A stretch of 26,918 bases of DNA from RPQK01 sp041946865. Its GTDB lineage: Bacteria; Acidobacteriota; UBA6911; RPQK01. A model generated the notes under the pieces. It saw only the letters and a program-made list of their open reading frames with translations, ran no database searches and was not told where the DNA came from. The stretch covers positions 1-26,918 of the forward strand of contig JBHGBF010000107.1 of the NCBI GenBank assembly GCA_041946865.1, in the 5' to 3' direction. The translations under genes were made by a program, and so were the position numbers. Positions 1-8,268 of the stretch are shown here, one piece after another. The first letter of the stretch is position 1, and each line of letters starts with the position of its first letter.

Positions 1-2
1 CG

Positions 3-1028
3 CGCGGAGTCGGCGGAATGGAGATCTTTGCCGACGACGTCGATCGGCAGGCCTTTTTGTCGCTGCTAAGCGACTTAGTGAACGCCGGAGTTCTGATCAT
101 CCATTGCTTCTGTCTGATGTTGACCCACATCCACCTGCTCGCCGAGACGCCCTGGGGTGAAATGAGTCGCTGCATGCACCGTCTGCTTGGACCCTATGCC
201 GAGCACTACAATCGGCGACATCACCGCTCGGGACATCTCTGGCAGGGGCGTTACAAGGCGCTCCTTGTGCAGGACGGAGATTACTTCCTGGAGGTGTCGC
301 GCTACATCCATATGAACCCCGACCATAATCCGAAAACCAAGCCGGTGGAGACTTACCCCTGGTCGAGCTACTCCAACTACACGGCTGGGGAGGGCCTGGT
401 CAATTGGGTGGAAACCGGTCGACTGCTTTCCTACTTCCATAGTCCTGAGGACTACCGAGTCTTTGCGGAAAGCCGGCGCACGGAGCCTCTGGTTAGCCCC
501 TTTGATAGCGCGGTGGCCGGCTGCCTGTTCGGTGATGATAGCTTTGTGAAGCGTGTACAGGAGTGGTTGAAGGGGAAGGCCGCTTCGCCGGACGTTCCGG
601 CCCGCCGAGTCCTGGACCGTTGGGGCTGTTCTCCGGATATCGGTCTTATTGCTGACCTCGTGCGCTCGACCTTTTCGGGTCTCTCCGAAAACCGCCGCAA
701 TCAACTCCTCGGTTTCGTCCTCTGGAAGTACACCTGGCTGAAGGGAGTCGAGATTGCGAAGATCATCCGGCGTACCCCTGGTGCGATAAGTCAGATAGTG
801 CGGCGCATCGAGCTGACAGGGTCCACAGACAGTCAGCTTGCTTCGGGGCTTGAGACGATCAGGCTGCGATTGGAGCAAAGGCGAGAGGGCAACCGGTCGA
901 TATCCGTCCACCCGGATGACTGGCTGCGCCGAGAGAGGCTGGAACCTATCGAGCATCTTCCTGGAGCCGTGACCCTTGCCAGTCGTCGCCGAAGGAAGTT
1001 CTCGGCATTGCCACTTCTCGAAAACTAA
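3..1028 (+). CDS. REP-associated tyrosine transposase (IS200-like, Y1_Tnp), 5' end cut by window edge
   Basis: Single-strand DNA transposase of the HUH superfamily (RAYT type), which nicks and joins DNA through a catalytic tyrosine and is usually linked to dispersed REP-like palindromes. The first ATG is at 18, but the frame is open to the window edge and the residues before it (RGVGG) fit the conserved family N-terminus (NRG...IF.DD.DR..FL), so the real start lies outside. Counting from that ATG, the metal-binding HUH pair is H37-I-H39 in LTHIHLL, and the RYIHMNP block supplies the usual tyrosine region. The stretch around GHLWQGRYKALLV is also typical. The C-terminal third (about residues 210-265) looks like a DnaA-type helix-turn-helix. 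The stop is followed at once by a 16-bp motif that recurs inverted at the other end of the window. Family assignment is firm; mobility of this copy is unknown. Confidence 0.9.
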   Translation, partial: RGVGGMEIFADDVDRQAFLSLLSDLVNAGVLIIHCFCLMLTHIHLLAETPWGEMSRCMHRLLGPYAEHYNRRHHRSGHLWQGRYKALLVQDGDYFLEVSRYIHMNPDHNPKTKPVETYPWSSYSNYTAGEGLVNWVETGRLLSYFHSPEDYRVFAESRRTEPLVSPFDSAVAGCLFGDDSFVKRVQEWLKGKAASPDVPARRVLDRWGCSPDIGLIADLVRSTFSGLSENRRNQLLGFVLWKYTWLKGVEIAKIIRRTPGAISQIVRRIELTGSTDSQLASGLETIRLRLEQRREGNRSISVHPDDWLRRERLEPIEHLPGAVTLASRRRRKFSALPLLEN

Positions 1029-1031
1029 ATT

Positions 1032-1047
1032 CTTTAGACACGGCCCC
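1032..1047 (+). repeat. RAYT-flanking repeat, left copy
   Basis: CTTTAGACACGGCCCC begins 4 bases after the transposase stop. The same 16 bases occur in reverse complement at 26866-26881. Similarity extends upstream: both copies are preceded by a GAAA..CTAAA stretch, here containing the stop codon TAA. It may be the 3' boundary of a RAYT element. Sequence identity is seen directly; the role is inferred. Confidence 0.6.
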
Positions 1048-1283
1048 AGTCTCTGCGTTCTGAGAGGATGCCATCGGTTGCCGTTTCGGCGGGCAAAGCT
1101 TAGGACGCGAAACCGGGCCTGGAAATCGCTTCCAAGCCCCTTTTCCGGGGGGGGCCCTCAGTCCGTTAAGCTGCTGATAAGGTGGCAGATCCTCAGGTCC
1201 GACCCCAACTCTGAACTCAGAAATTGCAGCCACAGTTGCCTCCCGGCTTTGGCCGTGGCAACATTGGCGGCCGCGGTTCTGGA

Positions 1284-3908
1284 ATGAAAGTAACCTCTCA
1301 GTCTCGTTGCCTTGGTCTCCTGTCGCTAGCCTCCGGCTTGCTTTTGATCGTTGACGCCGCCCGCGCCTCTGACCTGGTCGAGGCCAGGCCGCTGACGGAC
1401 GGGATTCTGCTGCTTCAATTTGACGACGGGTATATCGAGTACCACGGCTACGGCCAGTCGAGCGACCGGGACACCGCCTTCAACCACCCGCTGGATCTTG
1501 GCCGGGCTGCGAGCCCGGGGAGCTACCTGATATCGAGTCCGGACGACCCGGCCTACGCCTCGCCGCTCCGCCCGACGCGTGTCGGCCGAAAGAGCAAGGG
1601 TAAGGACTTTTCGCGCAAGTGCCGATGGAACGGCTCCGCCTGCGTCAACGAGATTGTATTCGAGCACCAGATTTATCTCGTGCTCCCGTCGCGCCTCGAA
1701 TCCGGCAAGAACTACAGGGTCGAGCTCGGCGAACTGGCCGACAATTTGGACGCGGCAACGATCCTGTTTGACGAACGCCGTGTCCGCTCCGAAGCGATCC
1801 ACGTCAACCAGGTCGGATACCTGCCCGAATGCGACTCAAAGTTCGCCTACGTCTCGCACTGGCTGGGAGACCTTGGCGGGTTGCCTTTGGATGACCACGC
1901 CGGAGGGCCATTCGAGATCCTGGACGCGCGGACCCGGCAGCCGGTCTACGCAGGAGCGATGCGTCTTCGCTACCGAAAGACGCAGCGGGAAACCGGGCAG
2001 TCTGGTGATACGCCAGGCGGGAATTTCTCGAACGCCGACGTCTGGGAGTGTGATTTCTCGTCTTTCTCCACACCCGGCGAGTACGTCGTCAGCGTGCGGG
2101 GAATCGGGTGTTCGTTTCCCTTCGAAATTGGGCAGCAGGTGTACCGGCAAGCCTTCTATCTCACCGCCAGGGCGCTCTATCACCAGCGTGCGGGGCTTCA
2201 TCTCGACAAGAGATTTACAGATTGGCCTCGCCCCGCCGATCACTCCCCCATGTTGAACGGCACGTCGATCCGCTACACGACGCTTCGGTTCATGGATCAG
2301 ACGATAGAGAGCGGGAACAAGGAAGAAGTCTACAGTCACCTGGCGAGTTGGAACGTGGAATCGTGCGGTTGGTATCACGATGCGGGGGACTGGGACGGGT
2401 ATCCGTCCCACTCGGTCGTGCCGAAGACCCTCATGACGATTTACGAGTTGGCGCCCGAGCGCTTCGTTGACGGAGAATTGGACCTGCCGGAGAGCGGAAA
2501 CCGAATCCCAGACATCCTGGACGAAGCGGCATGGCTGGTGAACTATTACCGCAGAAACGTCGGTCCGACAGGTGGCATCTTTGGTTCGCGGATTACCGGC
2601 GACCTGGCCGGGCGCGAACAGGACGGGGTTCCGTCCTGGGAGGATCCACGCGAGTGGGTCGCTTTCGGGGAGGAACCGCCGGCTTCGTTCGATTTTGCGG
2701 GGATGGCGGCACAACTTGCATATTGCCTCAAGCAAGTGGACACGCGACCAGGGCGGCGCGGGATGCGGCGGCGGCAAGGTGGTCCGAACCTGCGGAGCGA
2801 GGTTGGTTCCCTGCTTGACTCGGCCAGGCGCGCATACAGCTGGGCCGAGAACAACCTGCGGCCCGGGGACGAGGCCAAAGTCAGGGATGCGCGCATGTAC
2901 GCCGCCGCCTGGCTCTATAAGACGTCCGGAGACCCTGCCTACCAGGAGCAGTTCCGGATCGACAATCGGGTTCGGGCGGCTGATACGAGCGCTTTCGAGA
3001 GCCAGAAATGGGGAGTCTGGGCCTACGTCACCGTCCCGGACGGATGCCCGGGTCTTGACCAAAGCCTGAAATCCGATCTGACGGCTGCCGCAAAGGCCTT
3101 CGCCGACAGCGAGAACCTGTCGGCGGCCGGCCGGCGCAGTTATCGCCAGGCCGGTCACTTCTGGATGCCGATGCTGATCGGGCAGGCGACCACGCCCTGG
3201 GTCATGCCGAGCATCGTCGCTTACGAGCTGGGCGGAGACCCGAAATACCTGCGCTCGGTGATCAACACCGCAGACTACATGCTGGGCGGAAACCCGTTAA
3301 ATATGACCTGGGTTACGGGGCTCGGCCATCGGTCACCCCGGGAGATTCTCCACCTCGACGCCTGGTATGACGGGATCGCCGAAGTTATCCCTGGTATCGT
3401 ACCCTATGGTCCACACCGGGGTGACCGAAACGGCTGGAACGGGCCGTGGGACGCAGACTACGCGCGGGAACGGGCCGTCTACCCGGAGGTGAGCCAGTGG
3501 CCCGGCCACGAACTCCACTTCGAGAACCGCTATTGCCCCATCACCAACGAGTTCACGATCCATCAGAACATTGCGCCCGCGGCCGCGGTTTACGGCTACC
3601 TTGCCGGGTCCCCAGACGCTTTCTCTCCCAATCGTCCACCGTCCGCGCAGCTTTGCGCCCCGCTTCACGGAGCCGAATACGAGAGAGGTCAAGTGTTCGT
3701 GCTTGGCGCCGCGACCGCGGACGCGGATGGATGGATCTCGCGAGTCGAATTCTACCTGGGACGGCATAAGGTCGGAGAAGCCACGTCTGCTCCGTATTCG
3801 TGCGAGTATCGGGCTCTCCTGACGGGCAGTTTCCAGGCGACCGCCGTGGCCTACGATAACAAAGGACGGAAGACCGCCTCCGAGAGTGTGACCATCACCG
3901 TCCGATAG
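1284..3908 (+). CDS. secreted glycoside hydrolase family 9 protein with CelD_N and C-terminal Ig-like domain
   Basis: Predicted exported glycosidase acting on a beta-glucan or related polymer. The ATG at 1284 is preferred to the in-frame ATG at 1224 because it is followed directly by a signal peptide (MKVTSQSR, hydrophobic core, ARAS). About residues 170-285 form the cellulase N-terminal Ig-like domain (VNQVGYLP). The GH9 (alpha/alpha)6 catalytic domain follows, about 290-775, with the DAGDWD motif (D366, D369; second Asp is the usual catalytic base) and the C-terminal acid Glu756 in TNEFTIHQN. A bacterial Ig-like module occupies about 785-874. The usual GH9 histidine block (PxxPHHR) is replaced by SPREILHLDAW around H690, a variant that makes true endoglucanase activity uncertain. 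No strong Shine-Dalgarno is seen. It stands alone on the plus strand between a transposase and a pseudogene. Confidence 0.88.
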   Translation: MKVTSQSRCLGLLSLASGLLLIVDAARASDLVEARPLTDGILLLQFDDGYIEYHGYGQSSDRDTAFNHPLDLGRAASPGSYLISSPDDPAYASPLRPTRVGRKSKGKDFSRKCRWNGSACVNEIVFEHQIYLVLPSRLESGKNYRVELGELADNLDAATILFDERRVRSEAIHVNQVGYLPECDSKFAYVSHWLGDLGGLPLDDHAGGPFEILDARTRQPVYAGAMRLRYRKTQRETGQSGDTPGGNFSNADVWECDFSSFSTPGEYVVSVRGIGCSFPFEIGQQVYRQAFYLTARALYHQRAGLHLDKRFTDWPRPADHSPMLNGTSIRYTTLRFMDQTIESGNKEEVYSHLASWNVESCGWYHDAGDWDGYPSHSVVPKTLMTIYELAPERFVDGELDLPESGNRIPDILDEAAWLVNYYRRNVGPTGGIFGSRITGDLAGREQDGVPSWEDPREWVAFGEEPPASFDFAGMAAQLAYCLKQVDTRPGRRGMRRRQGGPNLRSEVGSLLDSARRAYSWAENNLRPGDEAKVRDARMYAAAWLYKTSGDPAYQEQFRIDNRVRAADTSAFESQKWGVWAYVTVPDGCPGLDQSLKSDLTAAAKAFADSENLSAAGRRSYRQAGHFWMPMLIGQATTPWVMPSIVAYELGGDPKYLRSVINTADYMLGGNPLNMTWVTGLGHRSPREILHLDAWYDGIAEVIPGIVPYGPHRGDRNGWNGPWDADYARERAVYPEVSQWPGHELHFENRYCPITNEFTIHQNIAPAAAVYGYLAGSPDAFSPNRPPSAQLCAPLHGAEYERGQVFVLGAATADADGWISRVEFYLGRHKVGEATSAPYSCEYRALLTGSFQATAVAYDNKGRKTASESVTITVR

Positions 3909-4221
3909 GATCAGGTCGGACCGGGTCCGACCCGTAATTGAGCCGGTCGTACCTCTCGGTGTAGGGCGTCTCCATTTCCCACCGCATGCCGGGGTTCAAC
4001 GTGAATCGAGGAGTAATCTTGAAATCGTCCTGGACAAACAGGGCGAGGTAATGGGTAAATCAAGGACGATCTTGTCCCGCACCTGGACGATGATCCCGTT
4101 TCGGACGGCCTTTTTGAAACCCGTCAGCTCAGCTGATACCGTATAGCGGCCCGGCATCAGAAATGGGACGACGTAATTACCCTGAATCCAAGAATCTTGC
4201 GGCAACATTGCGGCCTTCCCC
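3909..4221 (-). pseudogene. remnant of an Oar-like TonB-dependent receptor, internally deleted
   Basis: Two pieces of one protein family lie side by side in different frames. From about 4221 to 4055 the minus strand encodes the end of a carboxypeptidase-regulatory-like domain (GNYVVPFLMPGRYTVSAELT, then GFKKAV and a VLDLPI strand). From about 4055 to 3909, in another frame, it encodes a barrel block (YLALFVQDDFKITPRFTLNP, then GMRWEMETPYTERYDRLNYG). In full-length receptors of about 1000-1200 residues these blocks are several hundred residues apart. The complete receptor at 8269-11943 shows the order: the domain near residue 100, QDSWKVNRRLTVNFGVRF near residue 680. So this is an internal deletion plus frame change, with both ends missing. 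The first 5' bases lie only about 20 bp from the sensor kinase start, so the kinase promoter probably lies inside this dead gene. Confidence 0.8.
3910..3930. repeat. short palindrome after the GH9 gene
   Basis: GTCGGAC and GTCCGAC form a 7-bp stem with a 3-base loop just past the GH9 stop codon. There is no T-tract, so a rho-independent terminator cannot be claimed. It overlaps the distal end of the TonB-receptor remnant. Confidence 0.35.
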
Positions 4222-4239
4222 CGATGGTAGAATCTGCTC

Positions 4240-7155
4240 GTGAAACGGCGGCGACCTCGACTTTTGTTCCTCGCAATTCTGGTGGTGCTATTCGAGACGA
4301 CGCAGCTGCCCGCCAACGGAAGCCGGTTGCCCATCCAGCTGGTGGTCGATGAATGGCTGGTAAAAGACGGGCTGCCTCCCGGCGGCATTAGATCGATTGT
4401 TCAGACTCCGGACGGATACCTCTGGCTCGCAAGTTCCGGTGGGCTCGTCCGCTTCGACGGCGTGCGCTTTTCCCCTTCGCCTGAGCTCCAGAAAGCCCTC
4501 GGGACAGAAATGGTCGTTGCGACTGCTCTCCTCCTGACTCGTGACGGCGCCCTTTGGGTGGCTGGCAACGGTTTCTTGTGCCGGCTGAAGGACGGACACT
4601 GTTCCGTTTTCAAGGGTGAGATCGTCATCTCCTGCCTGGAAGAGAGTGTCGACGGGAGCATCTGGGTCGGGTTGAATTGGGCGGGGCTGCGTCGTTTCAA
4701 GGATGGGCGTTTCGTCAACTATCCGGCCGTGACCGGACTGATCAGGGCCATTCACGAAGACCGGCGAGGCAACGTCTGGCTGGGCGGCATCTGGGACGGC
4801 CTCTACCGGCTGACCGGAACGGAACTGACCGGGTACAAGACCAGGGACGGGCTGGATGACCCGCACATAAGCTCCATCGTCGAAGACCAGACGGGAACTC
4901 TCTGGGTCGCTACACGACGGGGTCTCAATCGTTTCAGCAGCGGGAAGTTTGTTTCAGCCGGTGTCCACGAGAGCGTCACCTCACTCTGGGAGGACCGAAA
5001 GGGCGTACTGTGGGTGGGTAAATCTCCCGGCTCGATCAGCCGGCTCGTCGCCGGAGAGATTGAACGGGTCCCCGAGATGGACCGCTTAGATAATGATGTG
5101 AACTGCCTGTATGAGGACCGAGAAGGCAGCATTTGGGTGGGGACGAACGACGGTCTGAACCGCCTGAGGAAGAGCAAGTTCAGGCTCTACACCACGCGGG
5201 AGGGCCTGGCCAACAATAGAGCCGCCGGTATTATCGAAGCACAGGACGGCACGGTCTGGGTATTTTGCGATGGCGGCGGCCTGTCTGCCATCAAGGACGG
5301 CAGGATACAGATTTTCACTACCCGCGAAGGGCTAGCCAGCAACTTCGGAGGATCGCTCTTCCAAAGCCGGGATGGAAGTATCTGGGCAGGAACGGCAAAC
5401 GGCTTGACCCGCATCAGGAACGGGAAAATCATCTCCTTCAGTGAGGGTTTGCTCGCACACAACTACGTTTCGGCGATCTTCGAAGATGAAGAAGGGCTCG
5501 TTATCGCTATTCCTACCTTCGGCCTTTTCCATTTCGACAACGGCCGACTGCAACCCTTCCTGGCCGACCAGATCGGCGAGTCTCCTTTCATTTACCAGGC
5601 CTATCGGGCGAGGGACGGGACAGTATGGCTGGCGAGCGGGGCCGGGCTAATAACGATCAAAGGCCATCAGTGCATCTTCCTGACTCATGAGGACGGCCTC
5701 CTCGACAACAATGTTCACTCGGTCGGAGAGGATCTCGAGGGAACGCTGTGGCTCGCCACTGCCAAGGCGGGAGTGGCTTGCCTGAAAGACGGCCGGGTCT
5801 TGACGCTCAGCATGAAAGAGGGACTTTACGACGATCGCGTCATTCGCATTCTGCCCGATCAACAGGGAAACCTCTGGATGGCCTGCCCACGCGGCGTTTT
5901 CCGCGTCAGCAGGAAACAGATCGACGATTACCTCCACGGACGGGTGACCAAGGTCGATTACATCGCGTATGGGACAGCAGACGGCATGAAGAGCAGTGAG
6001 TGCAGTTACGGAGCGCAGACGCCCGGCTGTCGGACCCGTGACGGCCTGCTTTGGTTTCCAACCACGCGGGGTGTGGTTTCAGTTGATCCCGGCGAAACGA
6101 GCTTCAACCTGCTCCCGCCTCCGGTGGCAATTGAGCAGCTCGTCGTCGACGATGACGAGTTGCCGCCGGCTCAGAACCTGGAGTTGCCCCCCGGGAGGCG
6201 GCGAATCGAATTCCGCTTCACCGGGCTGAGTCTCCTGGTGCCCGAAAAGGTACAGTTCAAGTACCGGCTTGAGGGCTTTGATCAGAGGTGGCTTTCCGCC
6301 GGCGATCGACGGGCGGCGTACTATACGAATGTCCCTCCAGGCAGCTACCGCTTCCACGTGATTGCCTCCAACAACGACGGCGTGTGGAACCAGACGGGTG
6401 CGTCCTTGAATCTCCGCTTGAAGCCCTACTTCTACCAGACCCCTTATTTTCTGGCCATTGTGTTCGCTGTCCTGGCCCTCGCAGCCGGGGGAGTCTACCG
6501 GTTACGGATGTTCGAGCTTAAGAAACGGTACCAGGCCGTTCTCGAAGAACGCAATCGCATCGCCCGTGACATGCACGATACCTTCGCTCAAAACCTCGGT
6601 GGCGTCGCGCTTCAACTCGACTCAATCAAGATGCAGTTTAACGACATCCCTCCACTCCTGCTCCAGAAGCTCGATCAGACCAGCCGGATGATTCGGTACA
6701 GCCTGGCCGAGGCCTATAGGGCTGTCCGGGACTTGCGGGCGCAAATACTCGAGACGCGTGAATTCGCGGAAGCGCTTCCGGAAATTGCCGAGCAGACAAC
6801 CGCGGGCAGTGACGTGACACTGGATATCCGGGTGAACGGGACTCCGCGCAAACTTCCGAGCGCCGCCGAAGACAACCTGCTGCGCATCTTCCAGGAAATG
6901 ATGTCGAACGCGGTCAAGCACGCCCGGGCGCGCAAGATCCGCGTCGAACTGAACTTCGGTCCGACAACCCTGACGCTGCGAGTGACGGACGACGGGTGTG
7001 GTTTCGAAGCCGAGAAGGCGTTCTCGCTGGGAGAGGGTCACTACGGTCTGCTGGGCATGCAGGAACGGGTCGAGCGACTGGGCGGACGCATGTCACTGAC
7101 GAGCCGGCCTGGACAAGGGACCGAAGTACTTGTTGAAGTACCGATAACAATATGA
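4240..7155 (+). CDS. two-component sensor histidine kinase with periplasmic beta-propellers (Reg_prop, Y_Y_Y, HisKA_3)
   Basis: Membrane sensor kinase that should bind a ligand in the periplasm and phosphorylate the adjacent regulator. It starts at GTG 4240, followed by a signal or anchor segment (KRRRPRLLFLAILVVLFETT). Residues about 48-620 hold 14 propeller repeats of the form ED.xG.xWvGT..GL.R...G, enough for two seven-bladed propellers. A Y_Y_Y domain spans about 640-725 (FKYRLEGFDQRW, then YTNVPPGSYRFHV). One transmembrane helix lies at about 735-757. The HisKA_3 dimerisation domain has its phosphoacceptor at His779 in RIARDMHDTFAQ, and the HATPase_c domain (about 880-970) has NAVKHA, DDGCGF and GLLGM boxes. 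There is no receiver or DNA-binding domain, so it is not a one-protein hybrid system. The regulator gene begins 13 bases after its stop, indicating an operon. The ligand is unknown; carbohydrate sensing is plausible from known relatives. Confidence 0.93.
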   Translation: MKRRRPRLLFLAILVVLFETTQLPANGSRLPIQLVVDEWLVKDGLPPGGIRSIVQTPDGYLWLASSGGLVRFDGVRFSPSPELQKALGTEMVVATALLLTRDGALWVAGNGFLCRLKDGHCSVFKGEIVISCLEESVDGSIWVGLNWAGLRRFKDGRFVNYPAVTGLIRAIHEDRRGNVWLGGIWDGLYRLTGTELTGYKTRDGLDDPHISSIVEDQTGTLWVATRRGLNRFSSGKFVSAGVHESVTSLWEDRKGVLWVGKSPGSISRLVAGEIERVPEMDRLDNDVNCLYEDREGSIWVGTNDGLNRLRKSKFRLYTTREGLANNRAAGIIEAQDGTVWVFCDGGGLSAIKDGRIQIFTTREGLASNFGGSLFQSRDGSIWAGTANGLTRIRNGKIISFSEGLLAHNYVSAIFEDEEGLVIAIPTFGLFHFDNGRLQPFLADQIGESPFIYQAYRARDGTVWLASGAGLITIKGHQCIFLTHEDGLLDNNVHSVGEDLEGTLWLATAKAGVACLKDGRVLTLSMKEGLYDDRVIRILPDQQGNLWMACPRGVFRVSRKQIDDYLHGRVTKVDYIAYGTADGMKSSECSYGAQTPGCRTRDGLLWFPTTRGVVSVDPGETSFNLLPPPVAIEQLVVDDDELPPAQNLELPPGRRRIEFRFTGLSLLVPEKVQFKYRLEGFDQRWLSAGDRRAAYYTNVPPGSYRFHVIASNNDGVWNQTGASLNLRLKPYFYQTPYFLAIVFAVLALAAGGVYRLRMFELKKRYQAVLEERNRIARDMHDTFAQNLGGVALQLDSIKMQFNDIPPLLLQKLDQTSRMIRYSLAEAYRAVRDLRAQILETREFAEALPEIAEQTTAGSDVTLDIRVNGTPRKLPSAAEDNLLRIFQEMMSNAVKHARARKIRVELNFGPTTLTLRVTDDGCGFEAEKAFSLGEGHYGLLGMQERVERLGGRMSLTSRPGQGTEVLVEVPITI

Positions 7156-7168
7156 GGATTTCCGAAAG

Positions 7169-7816
7169 ATGAGCAGTTACTCCAAGATTCGCGTAATGAT
7201 TGTTGACGACCACTTCATGGTCAGGGTGGGTTTGGGCGCCATCATCAACAGCCAGCCAGACATGACGGTGATGGCGGAAGGCAGGAACGGCTTTGAAGCC
7301 GTCGAGCTCTACGAAAAGCATCAGCCGGATGTGACGTTACTGGACCTGCGGCTGCCGGGCTTGGACGGCGTCAAGGTGATTGGTGAAATCATCAAGAAAT
7401 TCCCCCAGGCACGGATCATCGTGATCTCCACTTACGGCGGAGATGAAGACATTTTTCGTGCCATGCGGGCCGGCGCTCGAACCTATTTCATGAAGCACGT
7501 GGACGGCCAGGAACTGGTCAACGCTATCCGGGCGGTGCACGCCGGTGAGTGCCCGCTCCCGCCTGACGTTGCCTCGCTCCTGATTGCCCGGATGCGCCGC
7601 ACGGAATTGAGCCCCCGCGAGATGGAGGTCTTCGAATTGCTGGTCCGCGGGATGTCGAACAAAGAGATTGCCAACCAGCTGAACATCAGCGAGGGAACGG
7701 TCCGGGTGCATGTGAGTCACGTGCTCCCGAAATTGGGCTGTACCGATCGAGCCCAAGCCATCGCCGAAGCCTTCCGCCGCGGTATCGTCCACGTCACCGA
7801 CCCGCCGAAGAAGTGA
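7169..7816 (+). CDS. NarL/LuxR-family response regulator
   Basis: Cytoplasmic transcription regulator, partner of the kinase just upstream. The receiver domain (about 1-122) has the acidic pair D13-D14, phosphoacceptor D59 in LLDLRLPGLDG, S87 and K109, all in the expected order. The LuxR-type helix-turn-helix is at about 147-207 (LSPREMEVFELL, NKEIANQLNISEGTVRVHVS). The length of 215 residues is normal for the family. ATG 7169 follows a weak GAAAG ribosome site and lies 13 bases after the kinase stop, so the two are probably co-transcribed. A tandem repeat and a palindrome with NarL-like heptamers lie about 150-190 bp downstream of its stop and may be its target in front of the TonB receptor gene; that link is inferred. 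Confidence 0.95.
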   Translation: MSSYSKIRVMIVDDHFMVRVGLGAIINSQPDMTVMAEGRNGFEAVELYEKHQPDVTLLDLRLPGLDGVKVIGEIIKKFPQARIIVISTYGGDEDIFRAMRAGARTYFMKHVDGQELVNAIRAVHAGECPLPPDVASLLIARMRRTELSPREMEVFELLVRGMSNKEIANQLNISEGTVRVHVSHVLPKLGCTDRAQAIAEAFRRGIVHVTDPPKK

Positions 7817-7820
7817 AGCG

Positions 7821-7873
7821 AACAGAGCCGGGAGCGCAGCGCTCCGCAAAAAACAGGTGCTTGCGGCTCTGTT
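7821..7873. repeat. nested inverted repeat downstream of the regulator
   Basis: Outer arms AACAGAGCCG (7821-7830) and CGGCTCTGTT (7864-7873) are perfect complements. Inside, GGAGCGC (7831-7837) and GCGCTCC (7839-7845) pair around one base. GGAGCGCA can also pair with TGCGCTCC at 7873-7880, so two structures compete. An A-run, not a T-run, follows the inner stem, so it is not a standard terminator for the operon. Confidence 0.5.
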
Positions 7874-7890
7874 GCGCTCCGAGGGTATTG

Positions 7891-7922
7891 AAGGCCTGAA
7901 AGGCCTCGGCCTTTCAGGCCTT
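7891..7922. repeat. perfect 15-bp palindrome, 2-base centre
   Basis: AAGGCCTGAAAGGCC (7891-7905) is followed by TC and its exact reverse complement (7908-7922). It could form a strong hairpin at the end of the kinase/regulator transcript. No T-tract follows on either strand, so it may block nucleases or mark a repeat family rather than stop transcription by itself. Confidence 0.6.
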
Positions 7923-7958
7923 AGGGGCGCGGCACTGTTTGATGGGGGTGGGGATGCC

Positions 7959-8008
7959 CTAAACGTCTCGCATAGTCCGGCTAAACGTTTTGTATAGGTA
8001 CTCCTACC
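7959..8008 (+). promoter_or_regulatory. tandem 17-bp repeat and palindrome, candidate regulator-binding site
   Basis: CTAAACGTCTCGCATAG (7959-7975) and CTAAACGTTTTGTATAG (7981-7997) match at 14 of 17 positions and start 22 bases apart, about two helical turns. The second copy runs into TAGGTACTCCTACC (7995-8008), which contains TAGG/CCTA arms and two heptamers of the NarL form TACYYMT on opposite strands. The block lies 260-310 bp before the TonB receptor start and after the NarL-type regulator gene. Binding is inferred from position and pattern only. No confident -35/-10 pair was recognised here. Confidence 0.35.
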
Positions 8009-8268
8009 GCATCTGTCCAATAGACACACCCGAAGCGCCTCAATAGCATTAGCTCGGCATCCAGGCTACCGATTCTGGCCGCTTTATGGCCGGAATCCGG
8101 CATTTTGTTTCCTCAAATCCTGTACTTCGGGGAAGGAGGTGACGCGTCTAGCGAAACCATACCGATATTGATTTCGATTGAAGTGCCGAGCCCTGGGCGC
8201 ATGACTGGGAAGCCGATCTTATTCGGAGCGCTTGCGGCTCTGCCGACTGTAAGAAGGAGGGGAGACAC

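Larger units (their letters stand above)
7817..8268 (+). other. 452-bp spacer ahead of the TonB receptor
   Basis: No gene is seen here. Besides the hairpins and tandem repeat listed separately, it holds GCTTGCGGCTCTG twice (7859-7871 and 8230-8242) and an unusually complete Shine-Dalgarno-like string AAGGAGGTGA near 8134 with no convincing gene after it. The real ribosome site for the receptor is AAGGAGG at 8254-8260. The spacer is long enough for a structured leader, but I do not recognise a riboswitch class. Confidence 0.5.

Noticed and set aside
1836..3158. A 440-codon open frame on the minus strand
   Set aside because: Antisense shadow of the GH9 gene; the protein has no recognisable motif, while the sense strand has catalytic residues in order.
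3996..4388. A 130-codon minus-strand open frame as an intact gene
   Set aside because: Its first half is antisense to the sensor kinase and its end leaves the homologous frame. Only the middle (about 4221-4055) is receptor-like, so it is part of a pseudogene.
7891..7922. Perfect palindrome as a rho-independent terminator
   Set aside because: No T-run follows on either strand.
8134..8170. Short leader peptide after AAGGAGGTGA
   Set aside because: The only start (GTG) overlaps the ribosome-site-like string and gives about ten codons with no sign of regulatory codon bias.
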